Shown here: piece after piece, positions 51,201 to 62,438 of the stretch
Layout of the letters: the number at the start of each line of letters is the position of its first letter
How positions within the stretch are numbered: the first letter of the stretch is position 1
Assembly (NCBI RefSeq): GCF_036373705.1
Contig: NC_089869.1
Span: forward strand, 10,613,676 to 10,677,675
Reading direction: 5' to 3'
Origin: Amia ocellicauda
Taxonomy: Eukaryota > Chordata > Actinopteri > Amiiformes > Amiidae
DNA: 64,000 bases
Translations under genes and position numbers: made by a program
Notes under the pieces: generated by a model
What the model saw: the letters and a program-made list of their open reading frames with translations, nothing else
What the model was told of the DNA's origin: nothing
Databases searched by the model: none

Positions 51201-54200
51201 GTCAATCTGCCCCAAGACTGGAGCTTGTTTCGCTCCAGTGAACTAACAGACAGTGCTTCAGTCTCTGGACGTCTGATTTTTTAATCTCTCTGAAGCTCTC
51301 TCCCTGCTGCTCCTAAGTGAATGATGCCCAAAAGGTAAAGAAAAGACTACTTTAGATGGGGCAAAAAAAAGAGCACCAGTGTATCTTGACTTTCTCGTCT
51401 TGTTTCTCGTGTAAAGCAAGGAGAATGCAGACGTAGGAAAAGAAGAAAAAGAACTGGGAAAACCCTGCATATCCCAGAACATTGTCCACCCCCACAATGG
51501 GGGAAGAAAAAGTATTTTCAAATGGAGCGAGAACCAATGAATCATTCTGGGGGGCTGTTTATAGTGAGACCCCAGCAGGCGAAAGAGCCCTGGCTTTATC
51601 CCCAGTACATTCCCTTTGCCCTGGAAACAAATATCACCTTTTTCACACGAGCATCTGCGTCTGCAAGGCCGAGCTACAGACTATGGCTGTGATAGGGTCT
51701 CCTCCATTTTATGCTGCGTATTGGGAAAACATGAATCCGTGTTTGCAGGTAGTGAACAAAAACGGCCTTGTTAGCCTCTTGCGGTTGTATAAAGCTGTGC
51801 CAGCCAGTAGCTTCCAGATACTGCTGTGTTTTGTCACCTATATCTTGTGTCTGTTGTTGTGTCAACCCTGCTGTGTGTGTCAAAGTATCTGCCATGCGGT
51901 GCCATTATTGTCTGTGGAGATTTGTTTAATTGAGTTGAACTTGGTGTGGTTCTGCTCAACAGAAACTAAATGCAAGGGTGTGGGCAGTGGTGAAACAGTT
52001 AAAGTGAGGTGAAAAGCAGCACTCCTTCCCTCAGGGGCTCCTGTTCTCCATACCTGACTGCCGCTCCTGTCAGCCACAGCGCTCTCAGTCTGTGGAAACC
52101 CTTAATTTCCCAGAATATTGTCCACCCCCACTTCCAGGGCACTTGGCTAAGCTCTGATTGGCCAGCAGCTCTCAGCTCATGCTGGAAAACTCACCGGCCT
52201 TATGATTGGCTACCTGACTTAGAAGGGAGGATCTCCACACCAAAACAGTTTTGGACAGACGCCTGCAGTCAGCTTTATACTTAACTTAATTTAACACATA
52301 AAAGGAAGGTAAAAACCTAAAACAAGAAAGCCTGTTGGCAGACCACGTTCCCTGCTTCCCCCCGCCCCCCCATCTCCCCTGCTGCGTTCCCCAAGAGAAC
52401 AACACAAAACTGTGCCAAACTAGGATTTACTTATTCATAGTATCAAATATGAAAACACACTTTTACTACCTTTTGAGGGTCTATAAAAACAATCTGCAAG
52501 TAATTTTATTCTGGTAATAAACACAAAGTTCAATATTGCACTGTTTAGCAGTAAAGCTATGGATGTACTGTAATATTAAAGAAAATGCTGTACTGCACAT
52601 ACAGCCAGTTGAAAAAAGGTAAAGCAGTATTCAGTAAATAGTAAATAGCCTGTATAGGGCTGGTAGCATGAGCATACGTCCTAAGGTATATAAAAAAATA
52701 AAAACTGGGAATTCTAAATGATCAAAGAATAGAAATGAAAACTAGAACCACCTACTTCCAATTCCAGATCAGCAGGGACTTTCCCAAAGAGTGAAACAGG
52801 CAAAAAGGGCATAGAGATTTTAAACACACTTATCCTATTTTCAGCCATCAAATACAACCAATCACTCAAGCTAGGCCATTGGCAAGTCAGCTAGGGTTCC
52901 TGGCTTGCTACCCAACAGAAGTCCCTATATCCAACAGTGCAGCTGAGCGGCACTGCAGTGTTATAAGCAAGAGCTACATCAGTTCTCCCTATGATGCTCT
53001 AGATCGATAACCAGTTATGGCAGGTCCAAAGAGAGAGATTAGATAAACGTGGGCTAACCTGATCAGGGGCACATTCTCCAGCGTGCAGCACAACACAGTG
53101 CCTCTCTGCTGGGACAGCTCTTCCTCACATGACTGGTTGTAGACCCTGACAACACAAAAACAAGAGGGCAGTTAAGATACACATCCAAACCAAGACAACA
53201 AGGAATGCACTGTAAGTATAACTGCATACACACTGCAGTACACATGCAGAAACTTTCATTATTAGCAAATAACAAAATACAACACGATTGACTGGCTGCC
53301 ATCTTGTAGGAGTTTGGAATTATGGTTTTTCCAATTACATATGGCAAAATGTGCCAGTGGAGAAGACATTTTTAACACTCAGGCCAAGGGGGGAGGGTGG
53401 TATTGGGCCATTCCCCCTGAAACATGGCATCTCTCTCCTGTTGGCAGCCTGCTATGCTGGGCTGCCAATTCACAGCTGAGTAACACAAGGTGTGCAGATG
53501 TCACATTGCTCCACAGCAGACAAAACAAACAGCTAGTTACACATCAGCAATAAATCCAACACGCTTCGCAACTCGCAGTTAATGTGTCAGTGGCCAATGT
53601 GTAATGCAGGTTAACTTTTCAATCTATTTGCATTTGTATTAATTTCGGAATAAAAGCTTAATTGTTTTGGGAAAGAACTCCGGCATCAGAAAAAGTTCCA
53701 AAACTGCAGCAGCCTAGTTGAGGTACAAATGAGTGTGTAAATCATACAATAGCTTCAAACGGAACTTATGCACCATCATTTCAAATCTTAAATGGGAAAC
53801 TTAAAATAATCAGGTTAAAGAATCTGCACGCGTTTCAGGTTAACTCACAGATGTGTATGATGTTTTTTTCCAGCATAATTCAACCACGCTGTACGATACA
53901 AGGAAAGTAACGTGGGTACATAAATGTCAACGCCTTTGTTCCTGAAGTGTTAATATAAACCCTGAATCATTTTAATCCCATGTTTCACTGCAACATCTTT
54001 AAAACTGCTGCTCACAGTTGACCTATCTGAGGTTCTTTCATCCTTGGACCAGTTACACTAAGTTCTTGGACCAGCTGGACAAATACGAAGAAACATTGTT
54101 GTGCATCTGGAACATAACTGTGTCTAGATGGAAGATTTGTTTTTTGCTTCTCCTGTACACAAATAAAGATGGAACCCACCCTGGGAAACATTTGGCTTCG

Positions 54201-57200
54201 TAACCAGATGTTCTTCAGCTTACTGTAAAAAAAGATAATTGGTCGTTTTCTGATTAATCGCAATTGAGTTGAAATAGAAAACCCAGCAGACAATGACTGC
54301 ACGTACAGGAGGGCATGAGGATATCTGCATGTGAAGCAGAAAAGGAAGAGTACTCTACCAGTTATCCACAGGGCAGACGTGCTGATTGTTGAGGGCCATC
54401 GCGTAACTGCAAAGACAGAAGGGCACAGATGTCAGCGATAAACATGCACCTGTATACAGCACAGAGCAAGGAAGCATTTGTTGTTTGAGAATGTCAAACG
54501 ATCTTGATGACCCCTGACCCGGCCAATACCCCCTTGGCACATTCACACACTCACAAAGACATTCGCTACTTAAGAGCCCCAGGTACCATTTCTATAAGAG
54601 CTTCCAGCATGCATTAACTGTAAATCAGTTAAGTTAATTGATCATTAACTTATAGCTTCACAGCCTGTAGCAACTGGTGATTTAGGGTCTAACTTATAAC
54701 ACTACCTGGAATGGCAGTCTCTGGGAGAGGAGACCACTGTTAGAATGGCCCAACCAACCCAAAGTTCAAAGACAATTAAATTAAGGATTATAAGGTTACC
54801 AGCTTCAATTTAGGACTGAAACTTTGAGACGTACAAGCCTACATTAACCGTGGCTCTTGAAAGTAGCAGGAATGCATGTGGTTATCATAGGGTGGGGTGT
54901 TCCTTCATGCATGGACAGACCCTGACTTTCTACCAGTCCCAACTTGGATGCGTGTCAAAAATAACCCCAGGAAGTGGCTGAACTCTAGCTCGAGTCAAAC
55001 ACAGACCCAGTTCCATGTTCCTCTTCTCGCCTTACACTATTGATAACGGTGAAAGGCCAGGAGAGAGGAAACCAAAGCAGATGGCAGCCCAGTGTCTGAA
55101 TGGCGGCTTGTGGTCATGGTCTATGACAAACAAAAGCAAGCCGTCCACATGTTTTTAGAACTGCCGCTCTAAAAGAGGGGGTTGGGACCCAGAGGAAACA
55201 ATTCCTCATTTATACACACTTGGGTTTTTACTGGAGCAATCTAGGTACAGTCCCTTGCTCCAGAGTCCAGAGCCCTAACCACTACTCCACAATGCTGCCC
55301 AGTTAGCTTCATCAGTCCAGTATGATCTCCAGCCACTGCCTGAAGTCACCTGTAAAACCTGACTTAGCTCCAGGACCAGAGTTTAAGGAGAGAAGCAGTG
55401 TTAAAGCCCAAACATGTCAAATCTCATGTTTGTTTTATGATGCACACTGTTCATCACTATTGGCAAGTGATCCTGATTGGTGCATATAGAGAAGAAGTAT
55501 TCACACTGCGCGGAAAATGAGACAAACTGGAATTTCTGCCTCTCATGTCTTCCTCACCCGCCCCTCTCATACAGCTGGAATGTGGCGATGGGGAAAAACC
55601 CAGGGACACCCTGTATGCCCCCGGTGTAAGTCCCACTGAGGCCAATGCACTGCAGTTCACTGCACTGTAGTCAGGTCACTGGACCAGAAAATACCTGACC
55701 GATGACATAGACAAGTCCCACGGGTTTGCGTTTGATTTTCATAGAAGTATAAAAATGCTCCTGATATAATGAGACCTTTACTGGATTGGTAATTTTTTTA
55801 TTTGAATCGTATTGTGTTTATTTACAATGTATCTGCATTCAAATACATATATCTATTGTATATTTGGTCGGGGGGGGGGGAGCAGCAAAACAGCAGTCTG
55901 ACACCAGAGCTAATAGGAGACAACACACAGGATCTCCTGCTTTAAACTCCACTGATTGTCTTCCATAACTACTTCTGACAGCCTACAATTTCAGCGATGG
56001 GCTAAAGACCAATTCAAACTACCCTTGATTATTTATTATTTGAATTCAATCTGGTAAGGAATCCTGTGATCAGTCTTCATCTGGGTAATGAAAAGAGAAA
56101 GTGTTTTTCTAATCAGATTTTATTTGATTTAATACACAGAGCCTTGACATAGAGATAAGCGACAAAACAGGCACAAACCGGAGCATACCCCCAACACACC
56201 AAGATCAGCCCACTTTGGCTAATATTCATACTATAGCTAGGTTGAGCATTTGTTGAGAATTAAAAATTTTTTGCTGTGAAACCCCTGCATCTCACTCCCA
56301 TCGTTACACAAAAACAAAGCATAGAGCAAGAGAAAGCAATGTAGCAGATGAGATAGATATGGGACTGTTGTTCCCATCAATAGCAAAGCCTATACAACAG
56401 ACCCCAGGAAGCGAAGATTGTGATCTGATCTTCTGCAGTTGCCAGTGTGGCGTTGCGCTGGATTGTAGCAGAGACAACAATGTGCAGTTTGTACAACAGA
56501 AGGAGGCACCACAACATACAGGTGAACTGCTCTGGCACCGCGGCCTGTTGGCATTCTCGGTTTGTAAAGCCCTGCTGGAAGAATTCCTATAGAGTAATGG
56601 CAGCTTTTTTTTTTTTTTTATCACTAGGTAGGTACGGTTAGGATAAGCTGTAGAATTTAGAGCAATAAAACACCAGGTTTAAAAAAAATATATATCACCA
56701 TCATCCCATATCCAGCCACTACTGGATGAAGGCCTCCCCAAGATATTTCTACTCCGATCTACAGCTTCTCTTTTCCAGGTCATGCCTGCAAAGTGTATGA
56801 TTTCATCTTCTCATCTTTTATGTGGTAGTCCTCTAGGTATTTTTTCATCTCTTGGTATCCATTCAAGAGCTTCCTCTGTTCTTCTCACAATGTGTCCAGA
56901 TGGTTCTTGGATCCATTAATTTCATTCTCTGTTCTTGTTATTCCAAGCATACATCTTTCCATGCTCCTTTGTTGTCCACAGTACAATATACCTGCTGGCA
57001 ATCTAGCAATGGTAAACATCTAATGGTGCATCCAGCCAGAGACAACAAAGCACTGCAAACTCTAGGTTTTGTGCCAATACACAGTTGGAAAAAAGCAAAT
57101 AGCTGAAAATGTATCCATAAGAGCAGATGGAAAAACTGCATCACATTTTTGCCCTTAAGAAATTTCCCTGCAAATGTAGCTTCTCTCTCCCTCTCGCTCA

Positions 57201-58842
57201 AATTCAAAATGAGCTTTATTGGCATGAGATGTTTACACACAAGTATTGCCAAAGCAATTGGGTACATTTAAATTAAATACAATAACATTAAAACGTTTTA
57301 CACATTTATCTCTCTCTCTCTCTCTCTCTCTCTCAAAGACATCCCCCAACTCTTAACAGATGTTTGGTTAACACTTCCCATTCCGCTTCCAGTGTGCCGT
57401 CTCATTTTCAGAGTAGCTGCCCTATTATTTACTTAAACCTAACCTTATCCCTAAAGAATCGTAACCAAATCCGAAAAACACAGCGCACAAAGGTTCCGTT
57501 TAGAAACTGAGAAAATAACTTGTTACTACATGTGCCCTAAAGCAGCCCACACAACTACTGCACAACAAAAGCACGCTGCTTTAGGCCCTAGGGGAGATGT
57601 AACTGAAGCGAAGAACCATCACAACAAGACACTTTTGTCTACCACCTTTCAGAATACTCTCTGATATTTAAATGCAAAGGCATTTACTGTTATTACATCG
57701 GGCCATTAAGATCCAGCTGGGAGGCTATTGTAAATCGGGGGCCACACAGAACACTTATTGACACACAAATTTGGACAAGCACTAGCCCAAAGCCAGCTGA
57801 CGCACAGGCTAGCCTGAGAGGGGGAAGAAAAAAAGACATTCTGCCTCCCATTGCCATGGCTCCTAAGAATGTGAGCAGACCTTGTAAGTTCTAAAAGAAT
57901 GCCAATTTGGAACATCCCAGCCCAGCACAGCGGAGTTCACAACACAATACAACAATTAAAGCTCCAGTACTGGCTTTTACAAGTGCATTGTTGCCTGAAG
58001 GTACCTGAAGTCTATACCAAGATCCGTATTAGATCTGTTTCTCGGCTGAGATTTCAGATTACGTATTTTAAGATCCACTCAAATGGATACACTAGGATTG
58101 AAAGCCAAAAACAAAAAGGAAACCTTCCTAAAACTACTGCCTGGGCAAAAACATACACAGAATTAATGGTACAATAGATCCAGTAAGCTTAAATCCCAAA
58201 TTGTTCCTTGTAGGTAAGAAAACCTTTACATCAGAAGGTGAGGTTGTCTTAAAAATTAAATAATTGATGTACAGTATGTACATTTTCACACTTTTTCTTT
58301 GACAATCTACACTTGTCACTTTTAGTGGCAATAAAACTGTAAACAAACCATGATTCTTTTCACCTATACAAGTTTTCTTTCCCCAACTTAAGTCCTCAAA
58401 CTTCCACCCACAAACAGACATGTGAGTGGATAGGGGATATAGTCTCTACAGAAGAAAAATGAACTTTCCATCCCAGACAGAAGAGTATTGCAGCAATCAT
58501 GCTCTGAATGTTACACAGGGCAATTCGCCTGCAAGCAATTATTGCTAATGCTGAGAATTGTGGCTTTCCAATTACTAATGTTTAAACCCACTCTGTGGTT
58601 AAAAAACATTTGGCCTAACCACAAGCACAAGGACCAAACTGGAACTCAGACACAACCTGGGCACCTCTACTGTGCCATACATGATTTCAAACTTTGTATA
58701 GGTCTAATAATCAGAAAATAAGAAAATTAAGTAAACCATGAATCCCCTGTTCTGAGAAACAAAAGTGCCATACTCACACCACCCATATCCCAGTGATGGT
58801 GAACGCAGGTAAACTGACAGGCAGGATCATCCACAGTGACAT
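29673..58842 (-). CDS. tmem150a: Transmembrane protein 150A (seven coding exons)
   Basis: Minus-strand coding exons are 58842-58778, 54406-54359, 53145-53059, 48199-48132, 42697-42570, 30779-30602 and 29917-29673. Phases join exactly to 272 aa (human 271). This is a multi-pass membrane protein of the DRAM/TMEM150 family; TMEM150A is described at the plasma membrane with the PI4KA complex. The first membrane segment is in [21 protein letters not shown] cysteine-rich loop follows ([38 protein letters not shown]). Later segments include [26 protein letters not shown] and [17 protein letters not shown]. The C-terminus PPESISML resembles human TMEM150A, which separates it from TMEM150B/C. The donor after exon 6 (GTATCC) is weak but joins a conserved Val-Leu-Ser-Gly. 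The gene spans about 29 kb, and intron 6 carries several transposons. Confidence 0.96.
31391..31424. repeat. (CA)n microsatellite
   Basis: About 17 CA units in tmem150a intron 6. Confidence 0.95.
32109..33317 (-). mobile_element. Degraded Tc1-like element, same family as 8550-9770
   Basis: A 1209-bp element flanked by TA (32107-32108 and 33318-33319), in inverted orientation relative to the intact copy and lying in tmem150a intron 6. The right terminus matches the family consensus; the left terminus has a substitution and a one-base loss (CACTCACCTAAAGAATTATA). Overall similarity to the copy at 8550 is very high by eye. Confidence 0.95.
32140..33169 (-). pseudogene. Broken Tc1-like transposase
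   Basis: Starts [10 protein letters not shown] at 33169 and is nearly identical to the intact transposase through NVAWSDESR. An 11-bp loss near 32680-32690 then shifts the frame. Further on, the Trp codon in the SNWF motif has become a TGA stop (about 32405). The second Asp block is also altered (CQKG instead of CHKG). The product would be inactive. Confidence 0.93.
33320..36660 (-). other. tmem150a intron 6 segment, no gene
   Basis: Non-coding by inspection. It has a poly-A run at about 33633-33652 and scattered short open frames without recognisable motifs. Confidence 0.6.
36909..36997. repeat. Hairpin inside the DD34E Tc1 element
   Basis: Two 40-bp arms, starting TGTCTTTTATACAGG and ending CCTGTATAAAAGACA, are complementary except for one mismatch and are separated by about 9 nt. 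It is part of the transposon 5' region, just upstream of the transposase. Confidence 0.92.
37048..38061 (+). pseudogene. DD34E Tc1 transposase with lost start and premature stop
   Basis: The frame reads from ACG at 37048, where this family usually has ATG before Ala-Lys, through [10 protein letters not shown] and the HTH region. It continues through [11 protein letters not shown] (first Asp), [10 protein letters not shown] (second Asp) and [11 protein letters not shown] (Glu, 34 residues after the second Asp). A TAA at 37909-37911 interrupts it, but the frame continues for another 49 codons to the normal end (ATKY-stop at 38059). A shorter open frame begins at an internal ATG, 37114. It is otherwise full length, about 337 codons, so the decay is recent but inactivating. 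Confidence 0.94.
38270..41892 (-). other. tmem150a intron 6 segment, no gene
   Basis: Non-coding by inspection, with a poly-T run at about 39909-39927 and short AT repeats at about 41115. No exon-like frame is supported. Confidence 0.6.
41893..42108 (+). mobile_element. MITE-like deletion derivative of the DD34E Tc1 family
   Basis: A 216-bp element with TA flanks. The first 14-16 bp (CAGTGAGGGAAAAAA) match the left tip of the element at 36661. The remaining ~200 bp match its right end, from the segment GGGTCAAATA to the terminal CACTG. All coding sequence is gone, so it is non-autonomous. Confidence 0.92.
43325..43364. repeat. (TA)n microsatellite
   Basis: About 20 uninterrupted TA units in tmem150a intron 5. 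Confidence 0.95.
45587..45667. repeat. Perfect 37-bp inverted repeat (hairpin)
   Basis: The arms 45587-45623 and 45631-45667 are exact reverse complements (left arm begins TATCTCTGGCAGTTTTAC) around the loop ATTATCC. Complementarity stops sharply at both outer ends. It lies in tmem150a intron 5. It is not part of any transposon I recognise here and could be a small palindromic element or a hairpin RNA precursor. Confidence 0.95.
46803..46880 (+). mobile_element. Possible tRNA-derived SINE fragment
   Basis: GATGCAGTGGGTAATTATAG resembles an A-box context and GCTGGTTCCAGTCTGGGCTG a B-box context, at tRNA-like spacing (about 40 bp). No tail is evident apart from a nearby (TA)n run. This is a weak, motif-based call. 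Confidence 0.4.
48207..48242. repeat. (GA)n microsatellite forming the exon 4 acceptor tract of tmem150a
   Basis: On the minus strand this reads (TC)n and ends about 8 nt before the acceptor TATTGTAG of the exon ending at 48199, so it is the polypyrimidine tract. Confidence 0.9.
48243..53058 (-). other. tmem150a intron 3, no gene
   Basis: Non-coding. It holds a (CAG)n run at about 50621-50640 and a short (CA)n at about 50678-50693. A 36-bp motif at about 51459-51495 recurs in the same orientation at about 52096-52131. The 176-codon open frame at 51482-52012 lacks recognisable domains. Confidence 0.6.
55207..55301 (-). mobile_element. tRNA-derived SINE fragment
   Basis: On the minus strand the head reads GGGCAGCATTGTGGAGTAGT followed by GGTTAGGGCTCTGGACTC (A-box region). 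It then jumps to the tail-side body GCAAGGGACTGTACC and AGATTGCTCCAGTAAAAACC. These blocks belong to a tRNA-headed SINE common in fish genomes. The B-box part in between appears deleted. Confidence 0.75.
56692..56975 (-). mobile_element. Non-LTR retrotransposon ORF2 C-terminal remnant
   Basis: The minus-strand translation gives degraded pieces of a LINE reverse-transcriptase C-terminus, in order: [14 protein letters not shown], then GHIVRR-like and [18 protein letters not shown], then [15 protein letters not shown], and finally YLGEAFIQ and WLDMG in a shifted frame with stops. It is a 5'-truncated, decayed copy. The exact clade is not resolved. Confidence 0.8.
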
Positions 58843-59038
58843 CGCCGACTGTCGGGCTCCCCGGTCGGACTGCGCCTCCGAAGCCAACCCGCTCCTCTTC
58901 TCTCCCTCGCCGCCGGGTCGGTGTCGTCCCAATTACCATTTAACTCCCGCAAACGGGTCAATCCATCACTTTCCTCTCCTCCCCTCTCACAAACGCGGGA
59001 GCTGGGTTGAAATCGGTAACTGTGTTGTGCTGCCCTTT
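58778..59038 (-). other. tmem150a: Exon carrying the tmem150a start codon (5' UTR plus coding)
   Basis: The acceptor TTGTTTTGTTTCCAG is followed by AAAGGGCAGC at 59038. The exon runs through a GC-rich 5' UTR to the ATG at 58842 and ends at the donor after 58778. Confidence 0.65.
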
Positions 59039-59122
59039 CTGGAAACAAAACAACAACAACAAGTCAAACGCGCGTTATTTCAGATACAGGGCATTGTAAG
59101 GAGTCAGCATTTCACAACAATT

Positions 59123-59165
<43 letters not shown>
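59123..59165. repeat. (ATC)n microsatellite
   Basis: About 14 ATC units in the 5' UTR intron of tmem150a. Confidence 0.95.
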
Positions 59166-59425
59166 CCGTAAGATATCAATAACACGTGTGCAAGTGCATG
59201 ATCGCCACACAAGGCTGACAGAGAAGTGGGTCCTTTCTTGGAACGTTCATTGAAACCGAGAAGACGACGTTCTCGAATTCTAAGGAGTGATCGAATCTGT
59301 TCGAAGATTCTGTTTCTTCCAGCTTTCTCTGTCGTGGGTGCCGGCAAAATGGCTGAAAAAACAAAAACATAAGGGGGGAACTCGGGAGATTGTGGGTGCC
59401 GATCGTGGTTGTTGAAGCATCTTAC

Positions 59426-59640
59426 CTTTTTCCCGTGCGCCCCGGCTCCCCGGCGGTGTTGCAGCCGCTCTTTGTGTCAACGTGGTGGGACGCTCCGTGG
59501 CCACGCTTCGGACGCGTTACTCTCCACCTCTCCCCTCCAACACACTCCCAGTCCCGACCCTGTTCTCCCAAAAAGTGCTCCACGACTGAGCTGCGAGTCC
59601 TCCCTCCCTCCTCCTAGGTGAGACCTGAGTAGTTGCCGCC
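59426..59640 (-). promoter_or_regulatory. tmem150a: Probable non-coding first exon and promoter of tmem150a
   Basis: A GC-rich block ends in the minus-strand donor GGAAAAAG|GTAAGATGC (GT at 59425-59424), which pairs with the acceptor at 59038. The upstream boundary is approximate and set by base composition. Confidence 0.5.
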
Positions 59641-60986
59641 CCCAGACCGCTTTCTCTCTCTTTCAATGGAAGTGTGTCCGATGGGGAGTTGTGTTTGTGT
59701 CTGTGCGCTCAGAAACGACACAGCTGTTTCAATAACCCCACCTACCGCTGCTCTGAACTGATTTTCCTTCTTGCACTTCCCCAGGCAAGATCCTTCCTAA
59801 ACTTTTCAATGAAACGTCTTCCATGGGGTTGTAGATTTTTTTTTTTTGTCAGCTTTATTTTCCAATCTCGGTTTTGTTGTGTCACTTTGCAAGAATTAAG
59901 CGTCCAGTACAGAGCAATTAGGCTCACAGGGCGACTTGGTGCTACGGGAGCACTGCACTGGAGCTGGGAAAGTATAGGGTGCTTTTCTTTCCCATGCAAT
60001 ACTGTAAAAGGGTCATTTCTTAACATCTTGTCGTTCTTAAAAGTGGAAGCGTTTCCCAGCTATCACACAACATTGCAGTGGCGTAATATTGTCCGCTGGC
60101 GTTCCTGGAATGCTTAAATTAAGTTTGTGTTCTCCCTTCAGAAGTTCATCTCCCCTATTATCTCTCATAAATCAGCTTGTTTTTCCATTCTTCCAGGGGG
60201 ATAGACTGTAATTATTACTAAAGGAGAAGCTGGTATTCAAATAACAAGTGTCAAAGTTTGAAAGGTTAAATGTTGAAGATGACACCCAAGTTCTGAGAAG
60301 CGAAACAAAAATATTGTTCCTCAAAGCGAATTGACAGTAATTAGAGTTAATGTGTCAACAATGCCCATTTAGTATGCATTTGGTGTATTTTCCAAACACA
60401 AACCGGGAAACAACAACCATGTTGACACATACACTTTTTAAGAATCACATGTGGCCCAGGGTTTGGTCAAACACACATGAGAGCTGTTCTAATTTCACTC
60501 TCCGGTCTTGGCCAGAATTAGATGATGGATATATTTGTTTTAGTTCCTGCAGGGCTATACCTGTTTTAGGACATCTCAGATTGCATTGTATGCCCCCCCA
60601 CTCCTACTACTTGGATCCTCTTCATACCAGAACTGCAGGTGAGAGTCAATGGAGAACAATCTGTGCCATAGCCTGTCTTGTCAGGGTTGTCATAACGTGC
60701 AGAATAAAGATCACTTTTTTGCTTTAATGCTGCGCAAAAGTGAAACTCTCCTATCAGCTGAGTATAAACAGCGACAGCAAGAACCATAGTGATGATAATA
60801 CGTTTACAAACACCTTTGCCACTACATTCCTATACTAATGCATGTATTAAACCAAATCTAATTAAAATTACTTTTGTAAACGTGCATGGTCCTAACATGT
60901 GGCTAATTGTAACCCTGTTGGGACTAAACCAATGCATTCAAAGTACTGTGTTGTGTGGATTCTGTATAAAATGTAATTGATATAAA

Positions 60987-61043
<57 letters not shown>

Positions 61044-61560
61044 GACTGTATATGTTGTGCAGTTGCGGAAAAAGAGGACAGGACAGGACAGAAACAAAGT
61101 GAAGGGCTCTGCAAATACGGTGGCAGTTTTATTTCCCATGCAGGGCTGCAGCAGCATCTAGTGGTGTGTTGCGGACGCCTCTGCACAGAGCCTGCAAAAG
61201 TCCTGCACACACTAACGTCACTGACTAATCTAATCATCTAATTGAAATTGTAGTGTGAAAGTGCACACACCACCTGCCTGACACCATGTTGTAACCTGCG
61301 TAGGGTCAACTCAGGTAGAGGATGCTAGTGTGAGAGGGGTTAAAGACTAAGGATTGGGAGAGAAATACAAATGACTGGAAATGTGGAAGGGTCACAGTTA
61401 GTTTGTAGTTCAGTAGTTCATTGATGTAGTAGAGAGCCCACATCTCTTGGCTACAACTATCCCAGAATACTGTGTGTCATTCCGGGATAAAAGCTGGAAA
61501 TCTCTGCTATGCAAGGAGATCTGAGCAAACAAATCTCATGAATATAATTTGGGGGAAATA
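59641..61560. other. Intergenic region between tmem150a and aifm2
   Basis: About 2 kb between the divergent first exons, with no gene recognised. It contains a (TTA)n microsatellite of about 18 units at 60990-61043. Confidence 0.6.
60990..61043. repeat. (ATT)n microsatellite
   Basis: About 18 uninterrupted ATT units. Confidence 0.95.
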
Positions 61561-61984
61561 ACCGAACAGCTACTGCCAAATACGCCCGGCAGGGGGAGCA
61601 GCGGATCATTCTCAATACAAGGCTGTGTTCGAATGCTGCGCAGATCTTGCAGCATCCCGCCGATGCCATTGGCGGAGCCGCGGAGATCTGCGCAGAGCTG
61701 CGGCCATCTGCGCCGCACACGCACACGACCGCTTCCCCGAGATTTGCACCCTTGGCGCCGGTTGAAAATGGCAAAATACCGACGTGAACAAATCCGGGTT
61801 GGCTGAGTAACGAGGAAGGCGGATGACAAGGGGGTGTCTAATCTTTATTTGTGTTGTGAAAGCATCTGGGGTCTGTTGTGTGTTGCTTGACGGAGAAAAT
61901 CTACTTTTTAGTTTTTGTTTCAGCAAAACGCAAACCGAACAGCTCGTCCCTCCGGGTTGCAATCTCTTTCGTTGCACTTGTGTG
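61561..61984 (+). promoter_or_regulatory. aifm2: Probable promoter and non-coding first exon of aifm2
   Basis: A GC/CpG-rich block at 61640-61800 is followed by sequence ending in the donor TTGTGTG|GTAAGTAAG at 61984. This would splice to the acceptor GTTTTTCAG before 63090. A CTCF-like motif, CCCGGCAGGGGGAGCAG, lies at 61585-61601. The start site is not determined. Confidence 0.5.
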
Positions 61985-62401
61985 GTAAGTAAGTCAGTCA
62001 GTAAGTAAGTCGTATGACTACACTGTGTGAATAATGCATGCAGCCTTGGGGTGCCATGTGAAGGACAGATAGGGGTGTTGAGATGTGTGCAGGGCTCCTC
62101 TAACAGGGCAGCATTAATCATTTAAAGTGCAAGTCGACTTGAAAGGCTCTGGCTGTAACGGTAGGCGTTTTAAAATAAATGCTTAGTCATGGTACTGGAT
62201 GCCTTGCACGGCATTATGCTAATCTTTTCATATTTGAACAGTTAAAAGAGCCAGTCACGTTTAGTGCGTCTAACCTGCAAAGACAGAAGCGCAGCTACTA
62301 CTGCTCACAAACAGTACTTAACTCAGTGTATGTATCGATACAGTGTATCTAGTGTCTCACTTGATTGACAGAGTGCCCAAAGGAAGGGGATGATAGGTAG
62401 G

Positions 62402-62403
<2 letters not shown>

Positions 62404-62437
<34 letters not shown>
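62404..62437. repeat. (GT)n microsatellite
   Basis: About 17 GT units in the inferred aifm2 first intron. Confidence 0.95.

Positions 62438-62438
<1 letters not shown>

Noticed and set aside
51482-52012. 176-codon plus-strand open frame in tmem150a intron 3
   Set aside because: No recognisable domain, spread over unrelated intronic sequence, no splice or promoter context; expected by chance in 64 kb.
61612-62121. 169-codon minus-strand open frame near the aifm2 promoter
   Set aside because: Lies in a GC-rich promoter/first exon region where long chance frames are common; no domain seen.
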